The notes: generated by a model not told the origin, from the sequence alone. Shown: positions 50,518-58,266, numbered from the stretch's first letter. The stretch: DNA of 64,000 nucleotides from Verrucomicrobiota bacterium (GCA_029556615.1 JAKQDD010000079.1:62001-126000), one strand, 5' to 3'. A program made the numbers and translations.

Positions 50518-50774
50518 GGGCGTCCTCTAAATCAAATGTTTCCTGCACCCCCCCTTTTTTGGACTTTTTCCGCCTTGCGGGAATGAGGGGGATTTCGAGT
50601 ACGCCCCGCCCCATCCCTTCCGGCGACTGGTTGCGACTTGAAGGGTGGCGTTCATGGTCATGGATGGTTTTCGCTTGCCTCGGCGGGTGACTTGCGATTT
50701 ACTGTGGCAACAATAAATGATGAACCGGGCAGCGGTCAAGGAATATCTGTTACAACACTAATTCTTTTCCACAG
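50518..50774. other. Gap upstream of the resolvase
   Basis: 257 bp between the divergent resolvase (minus) and the small RHH gene (plus). It should hold both promoters. AT-rich pieces at about 50691-50770 (TACTGTGGCAACAATAAATG, TATCTGTTACAACACTAATT) precede the RHH gene. No repeats or hairpins stood out. Confidence 0.4.
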
Positions 50775-50975
50775 ATGCCGCCCAAACACAAACGGAAGAG
50801 GGGACGCCCGCCACTGCCTGAGGGGGCCGGAAAAGAATCCCGGCTCGTATGCCGCATCTCTGCGGCAGAAGATGAGACGATCAAGGCGGCGGCGAAGAGA
50901 GCAGGTTTGACCACGAGCGATTTTGTCAGACGGGCGGTTTTGGCGGCTGCGAGGAGGCCGATGCCGGGAGCGTGA
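50775..50975 (+). CDS. Small ribbon-helix-helix-type DNA-binding protein
   Basis: 66 residues. A basic N-terminus (PPKHKRKRGRPPLPEG) resembles an AT-hook, followed by RLVCRISAAEDETIKAAAKRAGLTTSDFVRRAVLAAARR, the beta strand plus two helices of RHH/CopG or MobC-like proteins. Such proteins act as repressors, antitoxins or accessory mobilization factors. No toxin or relaxase is adjacent, so regulation is the safest reading. Confidence 0.6.
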   Translation: MPPKHKRKRGRPPLPEGAGKESRLVCRISAAEDETIKAAAKRAGLTTSDFVRRAVLAAARRPMPGA

Positions 50976-51124
50976 TTTAAGAAGGGATATCATTCAGCTT
51001 TTGGCACGGGCCGCTGTCCCAACACCCTCCCCCGCCACGGATACCATGAATGGAGATTTAATTGTGAATGGCGACAGTCCAGACTGGGCCGAAAAAAAAT
51101 CAGGCACCTCCAGCGTGCCGGTTC

Positions 51125-51163
51125 TGGGGTGCCGTCATCCGTGGATCGGGGATGGGTCTGGGG
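51125..51163 (+). repeat. Direct repeat flanking the NADAR gene, left copy
   Basis: TGGGGTGCCGTCATCCGTGG and the following 19 bases match 52213-52251 with 6-7 differences in 39. The two copies bracket the NADAR gene and its promoter. Confidence 0.55.
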
Positions 51164-51287
51164 TGATGGCGACGAGGATTCACAGGATGAGGCTGTCAAT
51201 GCCGACTTGTGGTCATCGCCCAATCGACCACAATATATAGTGGTGGTCGGAGACTGCCATTTTGGCTCTTCCTGCCCCTAAAAAGTG

Positions 51288-51315
51288 TTGACCTTTTCTC
51301 ACGGATGTGCATAAT
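51288..51315 (+). promoter_or_regulatory. Promoter P1 of the NADAR gene
   Basis: -35 TTGACC (51288-51293), 16-bp spacer, -10 CATAAT (51310-51315). The spacer TTTTCTCACGGATGTG is similar to the spacers of the promoters at 53709 and 53944. Confidence 0.6.
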
Positions 51316-51459
51316 CGTTACAGGCTCGGAAAGAGCGGCAAAGTCTGGGGTTGGGCGGAAAAACACTACCTAACCCACTGGTTTCGAGATACTTCGAATT
51401 AATCAAGAAATCGTCCGTAAACACACGGCAGGCGGATTGTTGCCTCTTTATGAGCCAAA

Positions 51460-52173
51460 ATGGCGCAAACAATGAACACAGTAACCTCGGAAACCTCGGT
51501 CCGGACTCACGTCAACGACAACCATGAGTGCGATACATCTCAGTCCACCCTCGATCTCGAATACATCAAGGAAATCACGTCATACCGGATTGACGGCAGT
51601 GCGTGGTTCCGGTCCTCAACGGACCCTCGGTGGGAATTGCACAACATGGTCGGGAAGATGCCGATCTTCTGGCCACTCACACGAGACCCGGCCAACCGCT
51701 GGGGTTCGTCCGAGGCCCTGTTTCAGGCGAGCCAATACACATCGGACGCCCAATGTCTTCCCGCATCGGCGGCACCGGGAAGGAATCCGTTCGTCCGGGA
51801 GCGGATCCGCCAGACCAGCAGTCCACTTTGGGCGAAGCGGACCCAGAAGTGCGCCATTGCCAAGGGGTTGGTTCGGAAGGACTGGGAAGCGGAGGATGTC
51901 CAAATTAAATCCATGCTGTGGGTCTTGGAGTTGAAGTTATTCTGGAACCCCGAGACGTTTGGGCAGGTTCTTGCCGCCACAGGCGATCGGCCGATCATTG
52001 AACTCCTGAACCCGAAGCGCAAAAGGGATTTTTTCTGGGGGGCGGTAGACGATTGCGCCGGGGGTTGTCGGGGATGCAATGTCCTCGGCAAACTGCTGAT
52101 GGATGTTCGGTCGAGACTGGAGAGCGTGAAACGGGGGGAATTCACGTTCCCCGGAGGATTCTTGCTGCCGTGA
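51460..52173 (+). CDS. NADAR-family protein
   Basis: 237 residues. The C-terminal 180 residues have NADAR (RibX/YbiA-like) features: WELHNMVGKMPIFWPLTRDP, RWGSSEALFQASQY, the conserved charged helix segment (AIAKGLVRKDWEAEDVQIKSMLWVLELKLFWN), LAATGDRPIIELLNPKRKRDFFWGAVDD, and CNVLGKLLMDVRSRL. Members hydrolyse ADP-ribose N-glycosidic bonds, and some remove ADP-ribose from guanine in DNA as antitoxins of DarT. No DarT is adjacent. The N-terminal 50 residues are variable. It is flanked by imperfect direct repeats and followed by a perfect hairpin, like an inserted cassette. Confidence 0.8.
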   Translation: MAQTMNTVTSETSVRTHVNDNHECDTSQSTLDLEYIKEITSYRIDGSAWFRSSTDPRWELHNMVGKMPIFWPLTRDPANRWGSSEALFQASQYTSDAQCLPASAAPGRNPFVRERIRQTSSPLWAKRTQKCAIAKGLVRKDWEAEDVQIKSMLWVLELKLFWNPETFGQVLAATGDRPIIELLNPKRKRDFFWGAVDDCAGGCRGCNVLGKLLMDVRSRLESVKRGEFTFPGGFLLP

Positions 52174-52182
52174 GGAAAGGCG

Positions 52183-52204
52183 CCGGTGACAGTATTGTCA
52201 CCGG
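52183..52204. terminator. Hairpin after the NADAR gene
   Basis: CCGGTGACA-GTAT-TGTCACCGG: a perfect 9-bp stem with a 4-base loop, ten bases after the stop. There is no T run, so it could be a Rho-independent-like mRNA end, an mRNA stabiliser or an operator. Confidence 0.55.
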
Positions 52205-52212
52205 ACGGATCT

Positions 52213-52251
52213 TGGGGTGCCCTCACCCGTTGCCCGAGGATGGGTCTGGGC
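52213..52251 (+). repeat. Direct repeat flanking the NADAR gene, right copy
   Basis: TGGGGTGCCCTCACCCGTTG and the following 19 bases pair with 51125-51163. Confidence 0.55.
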
Positions 52252-52363
52252 ACATGGTGATACCCAACAATGTCCTGTAATGGGACAGTGACCTGAAAGA
52301 AAACTCCGTTTCTCATCCCTTCTTGGAATCGAAACCGAGAAGGGGACGGTTTTGTCGTGACGG

Positions 52364-52585
52364 TCAGAATCCGCCAACCAAATCCCGAACCTGCATCCCC
52401 AGAGCCTTGGCGATTTTCACCACGTTATCGACGCAAGGCGACTCCACTCCTCTCTCGACTCTGGAAATAAAAACGGTCGAGAGATCGGCTTTCTCGGCCA
52501 GCCGCTCTTGGCTCATCCCCGCCGCTTTGCGACCTGCCCTGACGGCTTCGCCCAGCAGGCGGCGGTGTCTGGGCATACCCGCCAT
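52364..52585 (-). CDS. XRE-family helix-turn-helix regulator
   Basis: 73 residues. The HTH RAGRKAAGMSQERLAEKADLSTVFISRVERGVESPCVDNVVKIAKALGM is a clear XRE domain, complete with no second domain. Small regulators like this commonly control RM or toxin genes of mobile elements. It lies between the NADAR gene (plus) and the LamG/PEP-CTERM gene (plus) on the opposite strand. It is a candidate regulator of the three related promoters in this island, as inference. Confidence 0.85.
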   Translation of the reverse strand: MAGMPRHRRLLGEAVRAGRKAAGMSQERLAEKADLSTVFISRVERGVESPCVDNVVKIAKALGMQVRDLVGGF

Positions 52586-52659
52586 AGCCCATCAAAAGAA
52601 CAAAACTGAGCGCAAACGACCATGTCGTTAACGACCAGTATTTTCTTGCTCTCTTGGTG

Positions 52660-53481
52660 ATGGAGATCCCAAAGTGGATCATGCAACACTCAAAACCCCT
52701 GTCTGGACTCCTCTCTCTCACCCTCATCCTGGCGGCTGGCGCACAGGCCCAGTTCGATCCCACGGACGGGTTGGTTGGATACTACCCCTTCAACGGGAAT
52801 GCGAATGACGAGAGCGTGAACAGCAACGACGGCAATGTGAGCGGGGCGCAGTTGGATCTCGACCGGTTTGGAAACCCTTCCCGTTCTTTTTCTTTTTCCG
52901 GGTACCCGGAATACATCGAGACCACGGCGGCGGTGGGGTTCCCTTCAGGGACGGAGGACTTTACGGTGTCGCTCTGGGTCCAAGTTGCGAGCCTCCCGCC
53001 GGACGCTCAAATCCTGTTCTGCAACAGCGTGGTCGGGGATTTTGAACTCACAATCTACCGAACGACGACAGGGAGCACAGCCCCAATGGACTTCATGATG
53101 GGAGGCGACTACGGCGTCCCTGAAGTTCGGACCGCCGACGTGCTGTGGGAATCGGGCCGGTGGTACAACGTCCAGCTTGTGAGGTCGGGAAATCATTTTG
53201 CAATTTATCGTGATGCCACCGTCATCGGCGAGAACGACGTGGACAGCACAATCACCGCACCCCCCGGTTCCCGAAACATCCGGTTTGGTCTCGGCGTGCC
53301 GCCGCAGGTGCACCAGTTTGGCGGCGGTCTTGACGACATCCGCATCTACAATCGAGCCCTCTCCGGCGATGATGTCGGGGCGCTCTACCGCTTGGAGTCG
53401 GTTCCGGAGCCCCAGACCTACGCCCTGGCTTTCGCCGTCGGATTGATCGGGTTTGGGATCATTCGGCGCCGGTCCCGCTGA
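52660..53481 (+). CDS. LamG-domain surface protein with PEP-CTERM sorting signal
   Basis: 273 residues from ATG 52660 (ATG 52681 is the alternative). Signal peptide LSGLLSLTLILAAGAQAQF. LamG part: GLVGYYPFNGNANDESVNSND, SFSFSGYPEYIETTAAVGFPSGTEDFTVSLWV, HQFGGGLDDIRIYNRALSGDDVGALY. It ends with VPEPQTYALAFAVGLIGFGIIRRRSR, the VPEP motif, hydrophobic helix and basic tail of PEP-CTERM proteins that an exosortase processes. The N-terminal half is related to the LamG protein at 47632 (GLVxYYPFNGNANDxS). It is an unusual cargo for a mobile element. Confidence 0.85.
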   Translation: MEIPKWIMQHSKPLSGLLSLTLILAAGAQAQFDPTDGLVGYYPFNGNANDESVNSNDGNVSGAQLDLDRFGNPSRSFSFSGYPEYIETTAAVGFPSGTEDFTVSLWVQVASLPPDAQILFCNSVVGDFELTIYRTTTGSTAPMDFMMGGDYGVPEVRTADVLWESGRWYNVQLVRSGNHFAIYRDATVIGENDVDSTITAPPGSRNIRFGLGVPPQVHQFGGGLDDIRIYNRALSGDDVGALYRLESVPEPQTYALAFAVGLIGFGIIRRRSR

Positions 53482-53532
53482 CGGGGTAAATCAGCGCCGT
53501 CCAGGAGGTCTCTCCGTCTGTCCTGATCTCCG

Positions 53533-53564
53533 GCCGTCCAGCCCAACAAGCTGGACGGCTTTTT
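53533..53564 (+). terminator. Intrinsic terminator after the PEP-CTERM gene
   Basis: GCCGTCCAGC, loop CCCAACA minus its edges, GCTGGACGGC, then TTTTT. A 10-bp perfect stem followed by a T run; 51 bp after the stop codon. Confidence 0.85.
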
Positions 53565-53708
53565 GTTTCCTGCTGTCGCCGATAGGCGCCGGGCAGAAGA
53601 CATCGAGGGTCGTTTTTCACGGAGCGCCACAGTGACACTCGTTTAACATTCCTGGGAGTTGTGGTATTGCATGCGCCATATTGGCACGTCAGAGGCACAA
53701 GAGAACCG

Positions 53709-53735
53709 TTGACTTTTCTCGCAGATCGGTACAAT
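53709..53735 (+). promoter_or_regulatory. Promoter P2
   Basis: -35 TTGACT (53709-53714), 15-bp spacer TTTCTCGCAGATCGG, -10 TACAAT (53730-53735). Predicted transcription start is at about 53742, which is also the first base of an ATG. Confidence 0.6.
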
Positions 53736-53741
53736 GGAGGG

Positions 53742-54020
53742 ATGATCCACGAAGCTGCCTCTGTAACGACTCAGACCGTAAGAGCCCTGCCGACCAAAGT
53801 GGCACCGTGGCCAATTCCGAGGGTGCCGAGTAGTTCATTTCGTCCTCCTGCCGCAGTAGTCGATACTGGGAACCAAGCACATAATCCATGGGATTTCATT
53901 TGCATAAATAATTGTCCCCCAACGAGTTGCACGATTTTTGGTCTTGACTTCCCTTCTCTGATCGGTATAATCGCCGCCATGATGACTAACAGAGAGTCCT
54001 GCCGGGGTCGGAGAGAGTAA
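53742..54020 (+). CDS. Possible small leaderless ORF
   Basis: A 92-codon frame whose ATG coincides with the predicted start site of promoter P2. The product (MIHEAASVTTQTVRALPTK...) has no recognisable domain, and its 3' part overlaps promoter P3. It may be a leader peptide, a non-coding RNA or chance. Low confidence as a gene. Confidence 0.25.
   Translation: MIHEAASVTTQTVRALPTKVAPWPIPRVPSSSFRPPAAVVDTGNQAHNPWDFICINNCPPTSCTIFGLDFPSLIGIIAAMMTNRESCRGRRE
53944..53971 (+). promoter_or_regulatory. Promoter P3 of the ParB-methyltransferase gene
   Basis: -35 TTGACT (53944-53949), 16-bp spacer TCCCTTCTCTGATCGG, consensus -10 TATAAT (53966-53971). The start site lies at about 53978, just before ATGATG at 53979, giving either a leaderless 13-codon peptide or a 150-nt leader for the gene at 54132. 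Confidence 0.65.
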
Positions 54021-54131
54021 GGAAACCGCCCCGCTGACTTAGGAGCGCCCGAAAGGGCAATCTCAGAAAGGTCCGAATCAATCGGCGGGAGGACTTTTTG
54101 TCTCAAGATCACAGTAAACACAAATAAGTAT

Positions 54132-55505
54132 ATGACAAATAATGACAGTACGAAAGAGGTCGGAACAACGAACCCGACCGACAGTGAAAACAAAACCACA
54201 AACGCACGGGGCAACCTCCCGGTTGTCGCCGAGTCGGGCGACTACGAGCAGCACGAGTGCAACCTTCTCCTCCCCCCGATGCTGCCAGACCAGGTCAAAC
54301 TGCTGACCGAGGACATCCGCCGGAACGGGTTGAAGATGCCGATTGTGCTGTGCGACGGGAAAATCCTCGACGGGTGGAACCGTTACCAAATCTGCCGCCA
54401 GTTGAAAATCGAACCCCGCTTCGAACAGTACAAAGAACACCAACCGCTCCGAGAGTGCTGGTCACTCAACATCGCCCGCCGGCACCTCGAAACCAGTCAA
54501 CTGGCGGTGCTCGCCAACGAGATGATGGACAGAATGGCGGGTCTGAGGGTGGCGAAGGAAGGAGACAAAAATGTCTCCGCAACCAACGTGGACCAGACCG
54601 CCAACGGGGCGGGCACAAATGCGAAAACGAAGGGGAAGACCCGTTCGCTGGTATCCAGGTTCGTGGGCGTCAGCGAGGGATACATCCAGAAGGCGAGGGC
54701 ACTCAAAAAGGAAGCGCCCGACCTCTACGAAAAGGTGCGGGTCGGCAAATTCAACCTGAGAAAAGCGGAGGGGCACCTGTACAAGCGGCGGGAAGCGGCG
54801 GCGAAGGACACTTCCGCCGTTGTGTTCGATCCGGCCGAGAAGCGGTTCCTCCTGCACAACTGCGACATCCTGGAAGCGCCAATCCAGGACGGGTCAATTG
54901 ACGCAATTATTACGGATCCGCCCTACGGCGGCGACGACCTGGACTGCTGGCGCAAACTCGGTGAGTTCGGCGCCCGGAAACTGAAAGCGGGTGGAGTGCT
55001 GCTGGCGATGGGCGGTCTGTACAATTTGCCTGAGCAAATCCAGAACCTGAAGGCGGGCGGACTGGAGTACTACTGGATGCTCTGCTGCATGTATGAACGG
55101 CAACACGGCGATTACCCCAGGCCAAGGAAAGTGCGAACATTCTGGAAACCTGTCCTCTGGTTCGTGAAGGGCGAATACGACCGAACGTTTCAAGAGACGG
55201 ATGTGTTCCCCGACCCCTATGCGAACGCCTCCCGAGGGAAAAAGTACCACAGATGGGGGCAATCACTCCCGTTCTTCACGACTTTGATTAACAAATTCAC
55301 GTACGCCGACGAACTCGTTTGTGATCCGTTCCTTGGCGGCGGAACCACCGGGATCGCCTGCCTCGCCTTGAAGCGCCGGTTTGTGGGCATCGAGGTTGAC
55401 CCCGTGGCATACGCCACAAGTCACCGACGCCTCACTGAATGGAAACCCGAACCGATTACGGTGGAACTCACCCCCCAGGCGGAACAGGAAGCACTGGCAT
55501 CGTAA
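54132..55505 (+). CDS. ParB-domain/DNA methyltransferase fusion
   Basis: 457 residues. N-terminal ParB/Srx-like part (LLPPMLPDQVKLLTEDIRRNGLKMPIVLCDGKILDGWNRYQICRQL), a linker with the HTH-like VGVSEGYIQKARALKKEAPDLYEKVRVGKFNLRKAEG, and a C-terminal methyltransferase. The latter has IDAIITDPPYGGDDLDCW near residue 262 and DELVCDPFLGGGTTGIACLALKRRFVGIEVDPVAY near residue 396 (motif order of a beta-class N4-cytosine/N6-adenine enzyme). This fusion is common in phages and mobile elements and may protect or mark the element's DNA. The gene opens the replication module. Confidence 0.9.
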   Translation: MTNNDSTKEVGTTNPTDSENKTTNARGNLPVVAESGDYEQHECNLLLPPMLPDQVKLLTEDIRRNGLKMPIVLCDGKILDGWNRYQICRQLKIEPRFEQYKEHQPLRECWSLNIARRHLETSQLAVLANEMMDRMAGLRVAKEGDKNVSATNVDQTANGAGTNAKTKGKTRSLVSRFVGVSEGYIQKARALKKEAPDLYEKVRVGKFNLRKAEGHLYKRREAAAKDTSAVVFDPAEKRFLLHNCDILEAPIQDGSIDAIITDPPYGGDDLDCWRKLGEFGARKLKAGGVLLAMGGLYNLPEQIQNLKAGGLEYYWMLCCMYERQHGDYPRPRKVRTFWKPVLWFVKGEYDRTFQETDVFPDPYANASRGKKYHRWGQSLPFFTTLINKFTYADELVCDPFLGGGTTGIACLALKRRFVGIEVDPVAYATSHRRLTEWKPEPITVELTPQAEQEALAS

Positions 55506-55609
55506 GGCACCGGGACCTCCGCAACACAAAGACCCGACGGCAAAACACGCTTTATGCAAAATAAAATAAAAAATAAAGAGGCGGTCGGCTCATCGAGCAC
55601 GACTGAAAA
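55504..55609 (+). repeat. Imperfect tandem-like duplication, first copy
   Basis: About 105 bp beginning AAGGCACCGGGACCTCCGCA and ending TCGAGCACGACTGAAAA. The second copy is at 55726-55828. The duplicated unit contains the start codon and first codons of the gene at 55554. Confidence 0.7.
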
Positions 55610-56186
55610 CCGAAACATCAACAACACATCCGTCGCTCCAGTCCAGTTGGAGTTCAAGTTCGTGGAGCCTGAACAACTGACTGGGGTGGGCGTCTCCAAG
55701 CCGACACGACGAACGACGACAACGGAAGGCACCGAGACCTCCGCAACACAAGAACCCGTAGGCGAAACAAGATTTATGAAAGAAAAACCAAATCAAATGG
55801 CGATCGGCTCATCGAGCACGACTGAAACAGAAAAGAAATCCCCAGCCGCACCGGACACGCCAGGAGTGGGTTGCCCGGTCAAATCTCCAACCGCTGGACG
55901 GAGGAGGAGGGGAATCTCCGAGCGAGTGTTGGAAGCGTGGAAACGACGCATACCTGCCCTGAAAGAGAAACAGGTGCGCCTGAACGAAACCGAATGGCAC
56001 CGCCGAGGATTCCGACTCAAAGAGAACGCAAAGGGGCGACCCTACGAGTACGTCTGCCCGTCGCACTACACCCACATCGGTTGGCGCTTCGGTGCTCACG
56101 AAGTTGAACCCCGGTACTGCCGGAGGGGATTCTCCGCTCGCCGCCTGCAATTCGCCATGATCTTCGGCGAAGGGGGTGCCCAATGA
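55554..56186 (+). CDS. Hypothetical protein with a duplicated N-terminus
   Basis: 210 residues. The N-terminal 90 residues contain VGSSSTTENRN and, after the second DNA copy, AIGSSSTTETEK, so the start region has been duplicated (an internal ATG at 55776 could also start translation). The C-terminal part RRGISERVLEAWKRRIPALKEKQVRLNETEWHRRGFRLKENAKGRPYEYVCPSHYTHIGWRF is basic and may bind nucleic acid. No family is recognised. It is followed by a gene overlapping as ATGA. Confidence 0.55.
   Translation: MQNKIKNKEAVGSSSTTENRNINNTSVAPVQLEFKFVEPEQLTGVGVSKPTRRTTTTEGTETSATQEPVGETRFMKEKPNQMAIGSSSTTETEKKSPAAPDTPGVGCPVKSPTAGRRRRGISERVLEAWKRRIPALKEKQVRLNETEWHRRGFRLKENAKGRPYEYVCPSHYTHIGWRFGAHEVEPRYCRRGFSARRLQFAMIFGEGGAQ
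55726..55828 (+). repeat. Imperfect tandem-like duplication, second copy
   Basis: Begins AAGGCACCGAGACCTCCGCA, then the in-frame ATGAAAGAAAAACC, and ends TCGAGCACGACTGAAA. Differences from the first copy are mostly single bases and 1-3 bp changes. Confidence 0.7.
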
Positions 56187-56455
56187 AATATATTGATGTC
56201 CACCGAGACGGCGACAGATGCCGACTCCCAGACGGGAAGTTGTTCCAAATCGTCGTGGCGGAGGGGATTGACGCCGAGGGCGACTGGATCCCGTCACGTG
56301 TCGAGTCCTTCCGGACGGACGAGGAGTTCGTGGAGGGATTGAAAAAGTATTTGGGCACCGGCGACGGTGTCGTCATCCGTGCCCCCGCCGGGTTCAACGG
56401 ACTCGCCACACGACTTGGACTTCCTCTGCTGCGGGGAGAGTGGGGTTTGTTGTGA
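56183..56455 (+). CDS. Hypothetical protein, 90 residues
   Basis: Starts with ATGA overlap to the previous gene. MKYIDVHRDGDRCRLPDGKLFQIVVAEGIDAEGDWIPS is beta-rich and acidic; the rest (RTDEEFVEGLKKYLGTGDGVVIRAPAGFNGLATRLGLPLL) is helix plus beta. No family is recognised. It is the last gene before the candidate origin. Confidence 0.5.
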   Translation: MKYIDVHRDGDRCRLPDGKLFQIVVAEGIDAEGDWIPSRVESFRTDEEFVEGLKKYLGTGDGVVIRAPAGFNGLATRLGLPLLRGEWGLL

Positions 56456-56925
56456 GGACCAGACCGCTCAAAAGCACGGGTTCCGGACTGGGGGGTGACG
56501 GGTTCATGGTGAGGGTGGTGAGGATGGTGAGGGTGTTTTCTTCCTGCTCCAGCGGGCTACCACACATGCCCCCCATATTCTCTCTGAGAGTATAAACACC
56601 CTCACCATCCTCACCATACTGGGGTAACCTGTTGTTGTGTAAGCACTTAACCCGGTGAGGGTTCAGGTTTCAACCCTCACCATGCCCTCACCAAGCCTCA
56701 CCAGACACTCCGGGACGAAGATATAATAAGAAGTTTACCTTATAATAAATCGACATTTCGCCTTGTATTTGATATGTATTGATACGACAAAATGAAAACG
56801 GAATCAATCAATCTAATCTATTTTGGGTGTCTGGTCTCCACCACGCCTCTGAATTCCACCCTGAGTATGGGTTTTTGCCCGAAGGCCCCGGCTCCAGACA
56901 TCCTCCCAATTCAATCGGAATATCA
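56456..56925. other. Candidate replication origin (iterons plus AT-rich tract)
   Basis: The octamer CCTCACCA (or its reverse TGGTGAGG) occurs eight times in 200 bp. Reverse copies are at 56507, 56516 and 56525; forward copies at 56600, 56609, 56675, 56686 and 56696. A near-match lies at 56653. Several are spaced by exactly 9-11 bp. A perfect 23-bp inverted repeat joins 56516-56538 and 56594-56616. A strongly AT-rich stretch follows (56715-56790), as in DNA-unwinding elements. The helicase and primase genes start right after. The order iterons, AT-rich box, helicase matches P4-type and plasmid origins. Confidence 0.75.
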
Positions 56926-58266
56926 ATGGCAAGACAGAATACTCAAACGAAGTCGAGGCGGTCTCCTGCCTCCAACAACCACAACAACCAACCGGCCGAG
57001 GACAGAGACCCCGACCGTCACCTCCCCGACAAAGACAAGGTGCTGATCGACCTTGCCGAGATGGGCTACCAGCTCAACCGGTTCGGCGGGTACGAACGCC
57101 GAGATGAAAAAACAAGTGCTCCGGTGCCCGTGACGTTGCCGGTGTTGGCGACTCGGATCATCGACCACAGACAGCGCCAGGAGAAACACCCCCTCCACAA
57201 GGAAAGAATCCTGGACGTCCTCGTCGAACACTCACAGCACCGGTGCGATCAACTGTTTCTCGACAAAATCACGGAGACGAACCACGTCGCCGGCACCCCC
57301 AACCGGATCGAGGACATCTGCCGGTCGATTGCGGGGCCGGATTTCCACCCCCTCTATCCAGTCGTCCTGAGCCACGTTGGCTGGTGCATCAAGCGCCGGA
57401 CACGGGGACTTGAGGTCAAATACCCGCTGCTGGTCAACCTCAGCGGGCCGGAAGAGTGCGGGAAATCTTTCCTCGTCCAACGCATGTTCAAGGCCGTGCT
57501 GCCCGAAGGATTCCACGAGGAGTTGAAGGACAGCGGCGAGGTGCTCGGGAATCTCCAGAAGTTCGGGTATGTGTTCACGGATCGTCTCGGCGTCATCCTC
57601 GGCGAGATGGCGAACATGCCGGAGGTGTCCATCGACACGCTGAAGGATTTGATCGACGCCCCTGAAATCCACTACCGGGTCTTCCGCACGCAAGCGAGCG
57701 CCAAGGGTCCAAATCGGGCGCAGTTGATCGGCACCAGCAACAAGCACATCCGGGAGATCCTCCAGCGAGACGAGAACATCCGAAAATACTGCAATATCGC
57801 CTACGACGAATGCTCACGACCTGAGCGGGTCAACAAACGCTGGCCCATCATTGAGAATTTCGACTGGTGCGAGTGGATGCGGTCGATTGACGAGAAAGCC
57901 CCCTCCCCGTTGGAGCCGGTTTACGGAGAGTTCAAGAAGTGGGCGAAGGCCGACTGCTACCGTCCAACCGATTCGGAGGTCTGGCTGAGCGGGTACATCC
58001 ACAAGTATCCCGGTTCGAGAGTGCAGTTTTCCGAACTCTGTTCTGCCTACCAAGCGATTGAGGCGATCCCCCAAAAGGCGAAGCTCGGAGCGGGGAAGTT
58101 CCAGCAACTCTTGCTGCGGGTCGGGTGCGTCAAACACGTCGTTTCGGGGCGCATGTTCTATGAACTGCCGACTTCAGTCCCGCCACTGGAGGGGTGGGAA
58201 GCGTATTTCCCGCAAACGATTGACGAACTGAAGAAGCAGTGGTTCGGGGAACACCCGCAAAAATGA
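56926..58266 (+). CDS. SF3/VapE-like replicative helicase
   Basis: About 446 residues from ATG 56926 (the frame opens at TTG 56779). The ATPase core: Walker A LVNLSGPEECGKSFLVQRMF near residue 173, Walker B region GVILGEMANMPEVS, sensor-like RAQLIGTSNKHIREILQRDENIRKYC. Part of the N-terminal half (LPVLATRIIDHRQRQEKHP) probably contacts DNA or the primase. The set fits DUF5906/VapE-type helicases of satellites and plasmids. It lies directly after the iteron region and overlaps the primase gene as ATGA. Confidence 0.82.
   Translation: MARQNTQTKSRRSPASNNHNNQPAEDRDPDRHLPDKDKVLIDLAEMGYQLNRFGGYERRDEKTSAPVPVTLPVLATRIIDHRQRQEKHPLHKERILDVLVEHSQHRCDQLFLDKITETNHVAGTPNRIEDICRSIAGPDFHPLYPVVLSHVGWCIKRRTRGLEVKYPLLVNLSGPEECGKSFLVQRMFKAVLPEGFHEELKDSGEVLGNLQKFGYVFTDRLGVILGEMANMPEVSIDTLKDLIDAPEIHYRVFRTQASAKGPNRAQLIGTSNKHIREILQRDENIRKYCNIAYDECSRPERVNKRWPIIENFDWCEWMRSIDEKAPSPLEPVYGEFKKWAKADCYRPTDSEVWLSGYIHKYPGSRVQFSELCSAYQAIEAIPQKAKLGAGKFQQLLLRVGCVKHVVSGRMFYELPTSVPPLEGWEAYFPQTIDELKKQWFGEHPQK

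Larger units (their letters stand above)
50976..51459. other. Gap upstream of the NADAR gene
   Basis: 484 bp without a recognised gene. It contains the left 39-bp direct repeat (51125-51163) that recurs after the NADAR gene, a strong promoter at 51288-51315, and an untranslated leader of about 140 bp. A Lys-poor, repeat-like G-rich tract lies at 51120-51170. Confidence 0.5.
53482..54131. other. Gap with terminator and two strong promoters
   Basis: 650 bp between the PEP-CTERM gene and the ParB-methyltransferase gene. It holds an intrinsic terminator (53533-53564), promoter P2 (53709-53735), a possible 92-residue ORF (53742-54020), promoter P3 (53944-53971), and a long leader with GC-rich hairpin-like segments at 53997-54100. 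Confidence 0.6.

Noticed and set aside
51460..52173. A DarT-NADAR toxin-antitoxin pair
   Set aside because: No DarT-like ADP-ribosyltransferase lies beside the NADAR gene.
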